The notes under the pieces are model-generated. The model was not told the origin of the DNA, ran no database searches, and saw only the letters and a program-made list of their open reading frames with translations. Positions 40,802 through 48,568 of a stretch of 48,568 nt of DNA are shown here, in pieces. The stretch lies in the NCBI RefSeq assembly GCF_028285745.1, contig NZ_JANQOP010000350.1:1-48568 (forward strand), read 5' to 3'. Both the position numbers and the translations under genes were made by a program. The stretch is from Acaryochloris sp. IP29b_bin.137. Its GTDB lineage: Bacteria; Cyanobacteriota; Cyanobacteriia; Thermosynechococcales; Thermosynechococcaceae. Position 1 is the first letter of the stretch, and every line of letters starts with the position of its first letter.

Positions 40802-43258
40802 TTAAGGACAAGCACTTACATTCGTAAAGGGAGGAGTAGGTGGAGCACCAGGGGGGACCAAGGTGCCGTCGAAGTTAACGATCGCATTGTTATTGTTGGC
40901 ATTGATATTCGCTAAATCCACCACCTGAAATGTACTCCCATTAGAGATTAAATTAATGTCCGTTCCCCCTGCAGTTGCAAACGCCGGATTGGTGCTATTG
41001 TTACCGGTAATTGAGGCACAAATAGGGTTGCCGCCATAATTATTGACTAATACACCGTCCCTCCCTGATTGGGGAATAATATTGTCAGCGATCGTCGCAG
41101 CGGTGATAGTACCATTGGCAAAAGTAGCGACATAGATACTATCAGCATCGTTACCAGATGTCGTTATGGTGTTCCCAGAGATAGTTGCTGCAGTAATGGT
41201 GCTATTGCCAACAGCGCTAACATAAACGCCACTCCCATAGACGCCAGATGTCGAGATCGTATTCCCAGAAATATTGGCTGTAGTAATAGTGCTGTCGCCT
41301 AATGGCAAGACAGTAATACCATAGGCAAAATCTCCAGATGTTGTGACAGTATTCCCGGATATATTAGCGGTGGTGATAGTGCTATTGCCGATGGGCTGGA
41401 CGAAAATACCTGGGGAACCAAGTCCTGATGTGGTAACGGTATTCTCAGAAATGTTGGCTGTAGTGACAGTGCTGTTATTAATGGAGCGGACAAGAATACC
41501 TGCGGCGGCGTCCTGAGAGGTTGTTACTATGTTTCCAGAGATAGTGGCCAAGTTAGTCTGACTATCATTGAAAAGGTAGAGATTAATCCCACTAGCTTCG
41601 GACCCTACCTCATTGACAGTGTTACCAGAGATCGTGACTGTATTGAGCTGGCTGCTGTTGTAAACATCAACATCAATCCCCTCATCACCTGTATTGCTGA
41701 CTGTATTGCCCGAAATTAAGACACTGTTTAAGTTAGTATTGCTCAACCCCAGGTCAATGCCATCATCTGTTGCCTGGGTCACTACATTATTCGTAACCTC
41801 CACTGTGCCAGTTAGATTTTGCAAACGAATGCCATTATCTGCATTCGTAATCTGATTTTGGTCAATGACCACATTCTGAACACCAACCGCCTCCACGCCA
41901 TTGGCCCCATTGGGATTAATCGCAAACCCTGACAGCAAGGTATTGTTCCTCATGGTCACCGTCCCCGTCACCGTGGGGAACTGACCATTCCCCGAAAAAG
42001 GGAGTTGGGCCATCCCCAAGTTGAGACTGACTGGGGGGGACAACTGGGAGGTAATCGGGGCTACTGGAATCTGTTGAATCGGTCCTTGGGAGCGCACCTG
42101 AACATTATCAGGAATTGTAAAAGCCGGAATCCCCGGATTGGTCCCTTGAGCAACATAGACAATGTCATTCCCATCTCCTCGCGTTGCCGCTAGGGCTTCT
42201 GCTACTGTGCCAAAGGGTGACTCAAACGTGCCATCGCTATTGCCTAACCCCAAGTTGACATGATTAAAAAACCAAGGTTGTCCCGTTGCTGGATTGATGG
42301 CTGCAACGGCTCGGTTCTCTGTCTGTACCTCAGTGGCTGTAGGGGTATCAACAATAACGTTATTGACGCGATTGACGGAAGATCCCATGCGGGCTGCAAC
42401 GCTATTCTCTTGGGTAATTGGCCCTTTCGGTCGATTCTCTGGCCAGGTAAAGGTGATATTCCCCAACACATGAGTGCCGAAAAAAGCATCGTGCTGAACG
42501 CCCACCCCAGCACTAATATTACGAGTGGGCTGCATTTGCACGCGGAATCGGGCTCCAAAGGTATTGCCGCGAATACCACTATGAAGAAAATACGATCCTA
42601 AAAAAGCCTGTAAATCTCCTCCATTCTTAAAGCGAAAGAGTTGTTTACCAATTTCAAGATCAACGCCTGGTAAAGCTTCTTCGAACTGGCGGATAATCTG
42701 CAGCTGTCGTTGGACATCTAATACTAAGGCATTTCCTGCAAAGCGGGGTTGACCACTGAGTTGTAAGCCTGTATCTACAATACTTTGTCCCGTCTGGCGC
42801 TGAGTGGTGCCTATGGGCCAAAAGCCATTGAGGTAAAAGTCTACATCACTGCCTAGGCTTTCGAACCCTAAACCCAGCTGTTGAAAGGTGTTGTTATCGG
42901 TATTGCGAATATCAAAGCCCAGATGAGCGCCAAGGGTACGGTTAAGGGATTCACTATATTGACGATACCCAAAAATGACATTACCTCCCGGATTGCCCCG
43001 ATCATCGATGAGAAGGCGACCTTCAAAAAAGGTAAGGGCTTGGCCAGGGTCTTGCCAGAGAGGGATAAAGGTTTCGACGCGGGTAGTAGTGTCGGTGCCA
43101 CTGCTGGGACTATTGGCACCGACCCCGACACGAGGGCCAATGCGTAAGTCTTCTGCTTGAGTAGAGGGGCGAGGAGTTTGAGCGTGCGTGAGGGCAGACC
43201 AGTAGAGGAGGGTGACCAAAGGAAGGGCGGTACTGATGAAATGGCGGTACACAAGCAT
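40802..43258 (-). CDS. Inverse-autotransporter-like barrel with beta-helix repeat passenger
   Basis: The 818-residue protein has a signal peptide (about 1-27, ending ALTHAQ), then a region (about 45-275) resembling the outer-membrane beta-domain of intimin-type inverse autotransporters (GAHLGFDIRNTDNNTFQQLGLGFESLGSDVDFYLNGFWPIG; GNTFGARFRVQMQPTRNISAGVGVQHD). It is followed by a passenger with a helix-entry module (about 330-390) and parallel beta-helix coils; four 30-residue near-identical repeats occupy DNA 41117-41476. The start ATG has AGGAGT 4 bases upstream; a GTG two codons earlier was not used. TIGR03032 follows 27 bases later. Confidence 0.85.
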   Translation of the reverse strand: MLVYRHFISTALPLVTLLYWSALTHAQTPRPSTQAEDLRIGPRVGVGANSPSSGTDTTTRVETFIPLWQDPGQALTFFEGRLLIDDRGNPGGNVIFGYRQYSESLNRTLGAHLGFDIRNTDNNTFQQLGLGFESLGSDVDFYLNGFWPIGTTQRQTGQSIVDTGLQLSGQPRFAGNALVLDVQRQLQIIRQFEEALPGVDLEIGKQLFRFKNGGDLQAFLGSYFLHSGIRGNTFGARFRVQMQPTRNISAGVGVQHDAFFGTHVLGNITFTWPENRPKGPITQENSVAARMGSSVNRVNNVIVDTPTATEVQTENRAVAAINPATGQPWFFNHVNLGLGNSDGTFESPFGTVAEALAATRGDGNDIVYVAQGTNPGIPAFTIPDNVQVRSQGPIQQIPVAPITSQLSPPVSLNLGMAQLPFSGNGQFPTVTGTVTMRNNTLLSGFAINPNGANGVEAVGVQNVVIDQNQITNADNGIRLQNLTGTVEVTNNVVTQATDDGIDLGLSNTNLNSVLISGNTVSNTGDEGIDVDVYNSSQLNTVTISGNTVNEVGSEASGINLYLFNDSQTNLATISGNIVTTSQDAAAGILVRSINNSTVTTANISENTVTTSGLGSPGIFVQPIGNSTITTANISGNTVTTSGDFAYGITVLPLGDSTITTANISGNTISTSGVYGSGVYVSAVGNSTITAATISGNTITTSGNDADSIYVATFANGTITAATIADNIIPQSGRDGVLVNNYGGNPICASITGNNSTNPAFATAGGTDINLISNGSTFQVVDLANINANNNNAIVNFDGTLVPPGAPPTPPFTNVSACP
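41117..41476 (-). repeat. Four 90-bp tandem coding repeats in the beta-helix protein
   Basis: Units run at 30-residue spacing, each starting NST or DST, followed by TTANIS or TAATIS, then GNT or ENT and TSG. A partial fifth unit continues to about 41063. The spacing suits one to two rungs of a beta-helix and could change by slippage or recombination between units. Confidence 0.75.
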
Positions 43259-44262
43259 AAACACTCCTTCACAGGTTAGGCAATCAGACAGGGGATGCAG
43301 GATAGTCCCAATAACAATTGGATAATAAGTTGAAACTTAATAGATTATTCTTCACAAAAATATTGAAGAAATATTCTCTCACAAAAAGATAGAGGTGGTA
43401 CCGCGATGGCAGCGTACAGTCTGATTAAATCATCACCATAAAAAGATTGATAACTATTGATGCTGCCTTATTTAAGCTGGAGGTTTAATCTACTAGTAAT
43501 ATATTGGCTTTTATGCTTTGAATAGTTATTCTTCTTATATTTCAATACTGTAAAGAGCAAGGTTGATAAGGGGCCCACAATGGATAAACTATCTTTGTAA
43601 TAAAAATTATTAAATCAGTATTTGCAGCGGATAGATAACGAAGACTATCTACTTCATCTATCGAGCTATCTCAGTCGATGAATAGGCAAAAAAAGGATCA
43701 ATTTTTGAGGCAAAAAATCACAATGCTCACGAAATAAGTGATTTTTTTTGGCATTAAATAGGTTTTTTTGTATATTTCTTGATTTTTCTTCGCCTTAAAT
43801 CTTCTTAAGCTAAAACCATAAACTGTAAAATACAGAAAATATTAAATTTTCTGTAGATTTTATTGAGGGCTTTGAGAAAAGATAAATTTCAAGTTAAGAG
43901 AAAAAGTTTTAGGTCTACATTAGATTAAATTTATTTTTAATAACACTTTTTTCATGAAAGCTAAAAAAACAGGCTAATCTTCATACGTTCCATCAGCTCT
44001 ACTTAGTTCCCAAGTGGCTGAACAAGTATCCTTTTAACGTTTTTTAGCCTTAATCAGCACTTTCTTGAGTACGTTTTGTCAATGATATTGGTTGAAAGTG
44101 TCCTTAATATTTTGTTGATGACTTCGTGATTATTGATGTAAATACAAATATCTCACTCAGTTGAAGAGTCCAACACCATTTGTGCGGAACGGCTTTTGAA
44201 AAGACTATCAAGACATCAATATATTTGTTGGACTTTCGTTTAATATGCAAGGGGCAAAATTT
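43259..44262. other. 1-kb AT-rich divergent intergenic region
   Basis: This separates the leftward beta-helix operon from the rightward DUF6916-GNAT-collar operon and must hold both promoters. It is clearly more AT-rich than the coding DNA nearby, with runs of T and A (for example around 43740-43800). No open frame, tRNA or inverted repeat of note is seen. Confidence 0.45.
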
Positions 44263-44565
44263 ATGTTAAAGACACTAACGCTATCTGATTTTACGCCGCT
44301 CATTGGCAGCACTTTTCAAATTCAGGATCAATTAGAGGTGCCCCTACAGCTTGAGCTAAGGGAGGCCAAAAAACTAAATGATCTCTCGGCTCGTTTAGAT
44401 AATCGATCTGAGTCTTTTTCGCTGCTGTTCCTGGGACCAGATGATGTGGTTTTGCCTCAGCGGATTTATGGCCTGCACCATTCCCACCTAGGAGACCTGA
44501 GTCTTTTCTTGGTACCTGTAGCTCGTCGGGAAGACGGTATCTGCTACGAAGCTGTATTTAACTAG
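44263..44565 (+). CDS. DUF6916-type small protein (cytoplasmic paralogue)
   Basis: The 100-residue protein matches the DUF6916-type fold of the Tat-exported protein at 38614-39048: SLLFLGPDDVVLPQRIYGLHHSHLGDLSLFLVPVARREDG aligns with SLTFRGKQGQLLDQGTYQFEHPQLGQFNLFIVPSGQ. It has no signal. The ATG at 44263 is preceded by AAGGGGC; an earlier ATG at 44245 was not used. It heads a tight operon with GNAT and three collar genes, a cluster I recall as recurrent in bacteria. Confidence 0.75.
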   Translation: MLKTLTLSDFTPLIGSTFQIQDQLEVPLQLELREAKKLNDLSARLDNRSESFSLLFLGPDDVVLPQRIYGLHHSHLGDLSLFLVPVARREDGICYEAVFN

Positions 44566-44598
44566 CGATGTTTCGCCATTAAGGTAGGAGTACCCCCT

Positions 44599-45114
44599 AT
44601 GGTTTCTCTCTTGTCTCAATTTTCTATTGATAGGGAGCTTCTGGCAGATTATGACTTGTGTCTGCGCGCCATTACTGAAGCAGATCAACCGTTTCTCTAT
44701 CAACTGTATGCCAGTACCCGTGAGGAGGAATTAGCTGTTGTCCCTTGGTCTGAGGAGCAAAAGCAGACCTTTCTGGCGTTTCAGTTCAATGCCCAGCATA
44801 CGTTTTATCAAAGCCAATTTAAAGATGCCTATTTTTGGGTGATTGAGCAGGCAGATTTGCCAATTGGTCGGTTGTATTTGGATCAACGGGCTGATGAGAT
44901 TCGCATTATTGATATTGCTTTGATGCCAGGCTGTCGCGATCGCGGCATCGGTACGGCCTTGTTGACGGCCATCTTGGCAGAGGGACGAGCTAAACAACAG
45001 CCCGTCAGAATTCATGTGGAATATAGCAATCGTGCCATCACCCTCTATCGCCGTCTGGGGTTTATGCAAATAGGAGGCGACGATGTTTACAAGTTGATGG
45101 AATGGTCCTCTTGA
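44599..45114 (+). CDS. GNAT family N-acetyltransferase
   Basis: The 171-residue protein has the acetyl-CoA site CRDRGIGTALLTAIL (the R-x-x-G-x-G/A motif) and the C-terminal helix YSNRAITLYRRLGF. The N-terminal half (EADQPFLYQLYASTREEELA.VPW) resembles GNATs found beside collar proteins. It may acetylate a partner protein of the operon, but the substrate is unknown. A ribosome site, GGAG, sits about 10 bases before the ATG; 33 bases separate it from DUF6916. Confidence 0.87.
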   Translation: MVSLLSQFSIDRELLADYDLCLRAITEADQPFLYQLYASTREEELAVVPWSEEQKQTFLAFQFNAQHTFYQSQFKDAYFWVIEQADLPIGRLYLDQRADEIRIIDIALMPGCRDRGIGTALLTAILAEGRAKQQPVRIHVEYSNRAITLYRRLGFMQIGGDDVYKLMEWSS

Positions 45115-45256
45115 GATGTCTGGCTCTGGAGTACTCTAGTCCCCCAGATTTAGCATCAGGATACAAGTTCGATAGGGCTTGTGGTTTCTTGTTTCAACTG
45201 TTCGTGTGACATCGGTTACGAAGTGTTCAGGCTGTCATGAAATAGGAGTGTAAAGT
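45115..45256. promoter_or_regulatory. 142-bp leader between GNAT and first collar gene
   Basis: The gap is longer than the 12-33-base gaps elsewhere in the operon, so an internal promoter for the collar genes is possible. No -10/-35 pair is convincing to me. TAGGAG lies 9 bases before the collar ATG. Confidence 0.3.
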
Positions 45257-45772
45257 ATGACCGAACCGTATCTTGGCGAAATTAGAATCTTCGGGTTTAA
45301 CTTTGCCCCACGGAATTGGGCCCAATGTGATGGCTCAACTTTATCAATTAGCCAAAATCAGGCGTTGTATTCCATTTTAGGAACTACCTATGGGGGGGAT
45401 GGTCGAACCTCGTTTGCCCTACCTGATTTGAGGTCTCGTACCCCCATTCATGCTGGGGATAGCGGTACATCGGGAAGTAGCTCTCGCTCTCCAGGGACAC
45501 GAGGTGGGGAAGAAACGGTCGCATTAAGCATTAACCAAATCCCCTCCCATACTCATACCATCTCAGCCAGTGCAGATGCTCCAAACCAAAATACGGGGGT
45601 GAATACGTATCTAGCCGCAGCAGACATCTGGGCTGAACCAGACCCGTTGGTCACGATGGAAAATGGAACGTTCACGTCCACAGGAAGTGGACAAGGGCAT
45701 GAGAATATGCAGCCTTTCCTCACCCTCAACTACTGCATTGCTTTAGTAGGAACCTTCCCGCCTCGTAACTAA
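45257..45772 (+). CDS. Phage-tail collar domain protein (MdpB-like), copy 1
   Basis: The 171-residue protein begins EPYLGEIRIFGFNFAPRNWAQCDG and carries the collar motif LGTTYGGDGRTSFALPDLRSR, with C-terminal HENMQPFLTLNYCIALVGTFPPRN. These are the marks of COG4675-type proteins named after microcystin-dependent protein MdpB, related to short tail-fibre collar domains. No signal peptide is seen. It is the first of three tandem copies. Confidence 0.9.
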   Translation: MTEPYLGEIRIFGFNFAPRNWAQCDGSTLSISQNQALYSILGTTYGGDGRTSFALPDLRSRTPIHAGDSGTSGSSSRSPGTRGGEETVALSINQIPSHTHTISASADAPNQNTGVNTYLAAADIWAEPDPLVTMENGTFTSTGSGQGHENMQPFLTLNYCIALVGTFPPRN

Positions 45773-45784
45773 GGAGATTAAACG

Positions 45785-46306
45785 ATGACTGAACCATATA
45801 TTGGCGAAATTCGCATGTTTGGAGGCAACTTTGCTCCTGTTAATTGGGCATTTTGTGATGGATCATTGCTAGCAGTGAATCAATATGATGCTCTCTTTTC
45901 TCTGCTTGGGACCATTTACGGCGGGGATGGTCGCACAACTTTTGGATTACCCGATTTGCGGGGGCGTATTCCTCTTCACTACGGCTCAGGAGTAGGGCTG
46001 ACCACTCGAAACCTTGGCTCAAAGGGCGGAGCTGAGTCTGTAACATTGACCACAGCTCAGTTGCCTAGCCACAACCATGGCAATCTGCAAGGAACAACGT
46101 CTACATCTGTTGGCACAACTCCATCTGGTCGAGTTCCAGGGACCAACACTTCGCTGACACCCTACGCAACCTCTGGCCCTGATCAAGTTTTAAATTCGGG
46201 CTCAGTATCCCTGGTTGGTGGCAGCTCTTCCCACAGTAATTTAATGCCAACCCTGGCCATTAACTTTATCATCGCATTGAGTGGCATTTATCCATCCCGG
46301 AACTAG
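45785..46306 (+). CDS. Phage-tail collar domain protein (MdpB-like), copy 2
   Basis: The 173-residue paralogue has EPYIGEIRMFGGNFAPVNWAFCDG, LGTIYGGDGRTTFGLPDLRGR and SHSNLMPTLAINFIIALSGIYPSRN. It starts 12 bases after copy 1, behind AAGGAG. The middle region (SLVGGSSSH) differs in sequence and length, as expected for a variable tip. It probably assembles with its neighbours. Confidence 0.9.
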   Translation: MTEPYIGEIRMFGGNFAPVNWAFCDGSLLAVNQYDALFSLLGTIYGGDGRTTFGLPDLRGRIPLHYGSGVGLTTRNLGSKGGAESVTLTTAQLPSHNHGNLQGTTSTSVGTTPSGRVPGTNTSLTPYATSGPDQVLNSGSVSLVGGSSSHSNLMPTLAINFIIALSGIYPSRN

Positions 46307-46320
46307 AGGTAAGAAAAACA

Positions 46321-46836
46321 ATGGCAGACCCATTTATTGGTGAAATTAGAATTTTTGCGGGTAACTTTGCGCCCAGAGGCTGGGCCTTCTGTAATGGGAA
46401 CACAGTGTCGGTTAGTCAAAATACTGCGCTGTTTAGCATCCTAGGGACCATTTATGGTGGTGATGGTCGAACAACCTTTGCATTGCCTAACTTGCAAGGT
46501 CGGTCACCCAGAGGCGTAGGTCAAGGGCCTGGATTAAATAATGTTCGTATAGGAGAAAAGTCTGGGAATGACACTGTTACTCTAAACGAAAGCCAAATGC
46601 CCAGCCACAATCATTCATTGGAGGCAACATCACAATTTTTTGGCGCGTCTGGCGATCCCACCAATCGCACGTTTGATGATATCACCCAATTCCAAGACAC
46701 TAACTCTAACTTGGTCAGCTTATCCGCTCAGGCGATCGCATCCCAGGGAGGGAGCCAGAGCCACAATAATTTGCAGCCTTACTTGGTGGTGAATTACATT
46801 ATTGCCCTAGAGGGAACGTACCCGAGCAGAGGCTAA
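46321..46836 (+). CDS. Phage-tail collar domain protein (MdpB-like), copy 3
   Basis: The 171-residue paralogue shows DPFIGEIRIFAGNFAPRGWAFCNG, LGTIYGGDGRTTFALPNLQGR and SHNNLQPYLVVNYIIALEGTYPSRG. It starts 14 bases after copy 2 behind AGAGGTAAG. It is followed by a GC-rich hairpin and a strong terminator, so the operon ends here. Confidence 0.9.
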   Translation: MADPFIGEIRIFAGNFAPRGWAFCNGNTVSVSQNTALFSILGTIYGGDGRTTFALPNLQGRSPRGVGQGPGLNNVRIGEKSGNDTVTLNESQMPSHNHSLEATSQFFGASGDPTNRTFDDITQFQDTNSNLVSLSAQAIASQGGSQSHNNLQPYLVVNYIIALEGTYPSRG

Positions 46837-46844
46837 ACGTGTTT

Positions 46845-46873
46845 GGGAGCGAGACGGCGGAACCGTCGCTCCC
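46845..46873 (+). other. GC-rich hairpin after the collar operon
   Basis: GGGAGC (46845-46850) pairs with GCTCCC (46868-46873) and GACGG with CCGTC just inside, with a two-base bulge. It is only 9 bases after the third collar stop and could stabilise the 3' end or act in termination with the next stem-loop. Confidence 0.55.
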
Positions 46874-46884
46874 CCCAAATAGAT

Positions 46885-46918
46885 GTCTCTCCGTCTGCGC
46901 AGGTGGAGGGACGTTTTT
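46885..46918 (+). terminator. Intrinsic terminator of the collar operon
   Basis: GTCTCTCC (46885-46892) pairs with GGAGGGAC (46905-46912) with one G-T wobble, and TTTTT follows at 46914-46918. It is the most classic stem-plus-T-tract terminator in this window. Confidence 0.7.
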
Positions 46919-46925
46919 GATTTCA

Positions 46926-46950
46926 AGCGTAAGCCCGTAGGACTTACGCT
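46926..46950 (-). terminator. Stem-loop just past the cadherin/beta-helix stop
   Basis: AGCGTAAG (46926-46933) and CTTACGCT (46943-46950) are exact reverse complements around a 9-base loop. It lies 8 bases past the stop of the leftward surface gene, so it may terminate that transcript; no T tract is visible. Confidence 0.45.
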
Positions 46951-46957
46951 GCCGCAT

Positions 46958-48568
46958 TTATGGTTGGCTAATATCCACCTGTTCAGCAGTGCCACCGCTT
47001 AACGTGCCCAATGAGACAACGTCAGCAGCCCCCAAAGGATTACCATTTAACGTATTATTGTTAGCGACAAGAGTGGTGAAGAGATCGCCAGTAAATCCTT
47101 CCAATTGCAAGGTTCCAGCAGACTCACCAAATGCATAGGCACCCGCTTGCCCACCAACTTCGTCAACATCATTATTCGTGACATTCAAAGTCATAACCGC
47201 ATCACCACCAATGATGCTTTCGACAAAGAACCCTGTGGCAATATTTTGTGTAATGTCAATTGTATTGTTGTTGACAGTGACATCAAAGGTTCCTCTTCCA
47301 CTCCGAAGCCGGATCCCTGCTTCACTAGGGCCACTAACGGCAGAGATAGTATTACCATCGATTTCTAAGATAACCGTTGGATTAACGGAGCCAACTGCTG
47401 TTGCAGTAAAAGCAATCCCGCTACCTCCACCGCTATTAATATTGATGGTGTTGGTATTTACCCGACCCTCCAATGTGGGAGACCCAATGGCCACAAACTC
47501 AACACCGTTACCACTATTGACATCAATATCATTGCCAATGATGTTGAAATCGATTTGCGATGAGTTATCCATTACAAATTCAATCCCTGTACTTTGCAAA
47601 CTGCCTGAGTTGAAGGTGTTATCCACCACATCAATACGGACATTCGCAGAGCCAGAGGTATTGAGATCGAGCAGACCATTGAGAGTCGCGCCATTGAACG
47701 TGTTGTTGAAGACGTCAATGTCTGCTGTCCCGGTGTTTATTGTCAGGTTTAAGGTTGAGGCGGTCACTCCACTGATAGTGGCTGTGCCCACATTAGTTCC
47801 TGAAAGTGTGCCGTTAATGATAGGGCTATTGGCCGCAGATCCTGTTAGAACAGTTCCACCCAGAGAGAAATCAGCTCCTTGGCCAATCAAAAATTGATTA
47901 GTCTCTAAGGCGAAGTTCTCGTTGTAGGTACCCGCTGCAACATAGATGACATCACCATTACCGGCCACAGCTTGTGCTTCTGCAAGGGTTGTGAAGGGGT
48001 TTAGAAATGTCCCATTCCCGGTACCAACGGCCGTATCATCATCTACATATATAGCCTCGCTGCCTACATTAAAGGTAGCTGTCGCTGTCGCTGTATTGCC
48101 TATAATATCCGATACTGTAAATGTAAAAGTGTCAACCACATTGACATCGCCAGCTTCTGGTTGATAGTAGAAGCTGCCATCACTGAAGGTCGTAATCGAC
48201 CCACCCTGAGTGGTTGTGAATGTACCCGCCTGAACCGATAGCATATCCCCTACATCAGGGTCTGTAGCACCAGTGAGGAGGCCTACACTACTAGTGATTG
48301 AAGCAACTTCAGCCCCAGGAACATCTGCTCCAGCTACTTCTAGGACACTATTCGCCAAGGTATTGTAGGTTTGATTCTGGGCTGTTGGCGGCGAGCCCTC
48401 TGCCACCACATCAGTCACAGAGACGGTAATGTCTTGAGAACCCGTCAGTCCTCCTGAATCCGTGACCGTGACTTGGAGATCGTAGTTGTTGTCAGCATTG
48501 GCATCCCCTGGGGCCTCAAAATCAGGTGCAGCATTGAACGTCACGACCCCATTGGCATCAATGCCAAA
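46958..48568 (-). CDS. Cadherin-like and beta-helix surface protein, 5' end off the window
   Basis: The frame is open through the right edge, so this is the C-terminal 536 residues of a larger protein. It begins in an Ig/cadherin-like domain (FGIDANGVVTFN, NYDLQVTVTDSGG, QDITVSVTDV), passes a second such domain with SFYYQPEAGD and DTFTFTVSD, then a helix-entry module (IYVDDDTAVGTGNGTFLNPFTTLAEA, GDVIYVAAGTYNENF) and a right-handed beta-helix of loose NNT coils. The module resembles the one in the 818-residue protein at 40802-43258. It has no anchor at its C-terminus, so release or capture by a partner is possible. Calcium binding is inferred from the cadherin-like fold only. Confidence 0.8.
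   Translation of the reverse strand, partial: FGIDANGVVTFNAAPDFEAPGDANADNNYDLQVTVTDSGGLTGSQDITVSVTDVVAEGSPPTAQNQTYNTLANSVLEVAGADVPGAEVASITSSVGLLTGATDPDVGDMLSVQAGTFTTTQGGSITTFSDGSFYYQPEAGDVNVVDTFTFTVSDIIGNTATATATFNVGSEAIYVDDDTAVGTGNGTFLNPFTTLAEAQAVAGNGDVIYVAAGTYNENFALETNQFLIGQGADFSLGGTVLTGSAANSPIINGTLSGTNVGTATISGVTASTLNLTINTGTADIDVFNNTFNGATLNGLLDLNTSGSANVRIDVVDNTFNSGSLQSTGIEFVMDNSSQIDFNIIGNDIDVNSGNGVEFVAIGSPTLEGRVNTNTININSGGGSGIAFTATAVGSVNPTVILEIDGNTISAVSGPSEAGIRLRSGRGTFDVTVNNNTIDITQNIATGFFVESIIGGDAVMTLNVTNNDVDEVGGQAGAYAFGESAGTLQLEGFTGDLFTTLVANNNTLNGNPLGAADVVSLGTLSGGTAEQVDISQP

Noticed and set aside
43394-43405. GGTGGTACCGCG, identical to the core T-box riboswitch sequence
   Set aside because: T-boxes are not known to me from cyanobacteria. 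No tRNA synthetase or amino-acid gene follows (the next gene is a DUF6916 protein 860 bases away), and no downstream terminator or Stem I specifier is visible. Chance or an unrelated palindromic KpnI-like core is simpler.
45257-46836. Prophage or tailocin explanation for the collar genes
   Set aside because: No sheath, tube, baseplate, portal, terminase, integrase or lysis genes lie nearby, and the genes sit with GNAT and DUF6916 rather than phage modules.
47178-47897. 239-codon plus-strand open frame across the beta-helix gene
   Set aside because: It lies opposite low-complexity Asn/Thr-rich coding DNA, has Pro/Leu/Val bias typical of an antisense shadow, and no leader. The minus frame has recognisable domains.

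Overview
This window looks like the chromosome of a cyanobacterium. It carries light-dependent protochlorophyllide reductase, a FutA-type ferric-iron binding protein, a TamB-like giant protein, hybrid kinases of cyanobacterial build, and many HIP1 octamers (GCGATCGC, for example at 5658-5665 and 9290-9297). A Corallina-type vanadium haloperoxidase makes me think of Acaryochloris, but I cannot confirm the genus without a search. No rRNA, tRNA, CRISPR array or complete insertion sequence was seen.

Layout. 1-18.2 kb is mostly housekeeping: rtcB, an initiating exopolysaccharide sugar transferase, an FHA/pseudo-receiver protein, pgi, a branched-chain amino acid transporter pair (livM-livG, translationally coupled), a minus-strand run rad52-like > secreted LolA-like > ligA preceded by a LexA-like box, por, a methyltransferase, a pentapeptide-repeat protein, a DUF4259 protein, and a vanadium haloperoxidase that overlaps a tiny membrane protein by ATGA. 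18.8-35.1 kb holds tamB-like and a MscS channel (one operon), futA, yjbQ, a GGDEF response regulator, a 1373-residue hybrid kinase and typA. 35.2-38.5 kb holds a DUF819 membrane protein, an AT-rich stretch with an interrupted small membrane-protein ORF and a 138-bp MITE-like element, and an atypical SDR.

38.6-48.6 kb is the unusual part. It has two DUF6916 paralogues (one with a twin-arginine signal), a TIGR03032-type protein co-directional with an inverse-autotransporter/beta-helix protein, a + strand operon DUF6916-GNAT-three tandem phage-tail-collar (MdpB-like) proteins, and a large cadherin-like/beta-helix surface protein running off the right edge. Two of the surface proteins share a beta-helix entry module. 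I read this as one cell-surface or secreted-structure locus of unknown function; it is the best candidate here for an undescribed system.

Starts were moved from the longest open frame where an ATG with a better leader or the family start argued for it (rtcB, typA, the methyltransferase, the beta-helix protein, the small DUF6916 protein, the Rad52-like protein, the FHA protein, the hybrid kinase). All family names come from motifs read by eye, not from searches.
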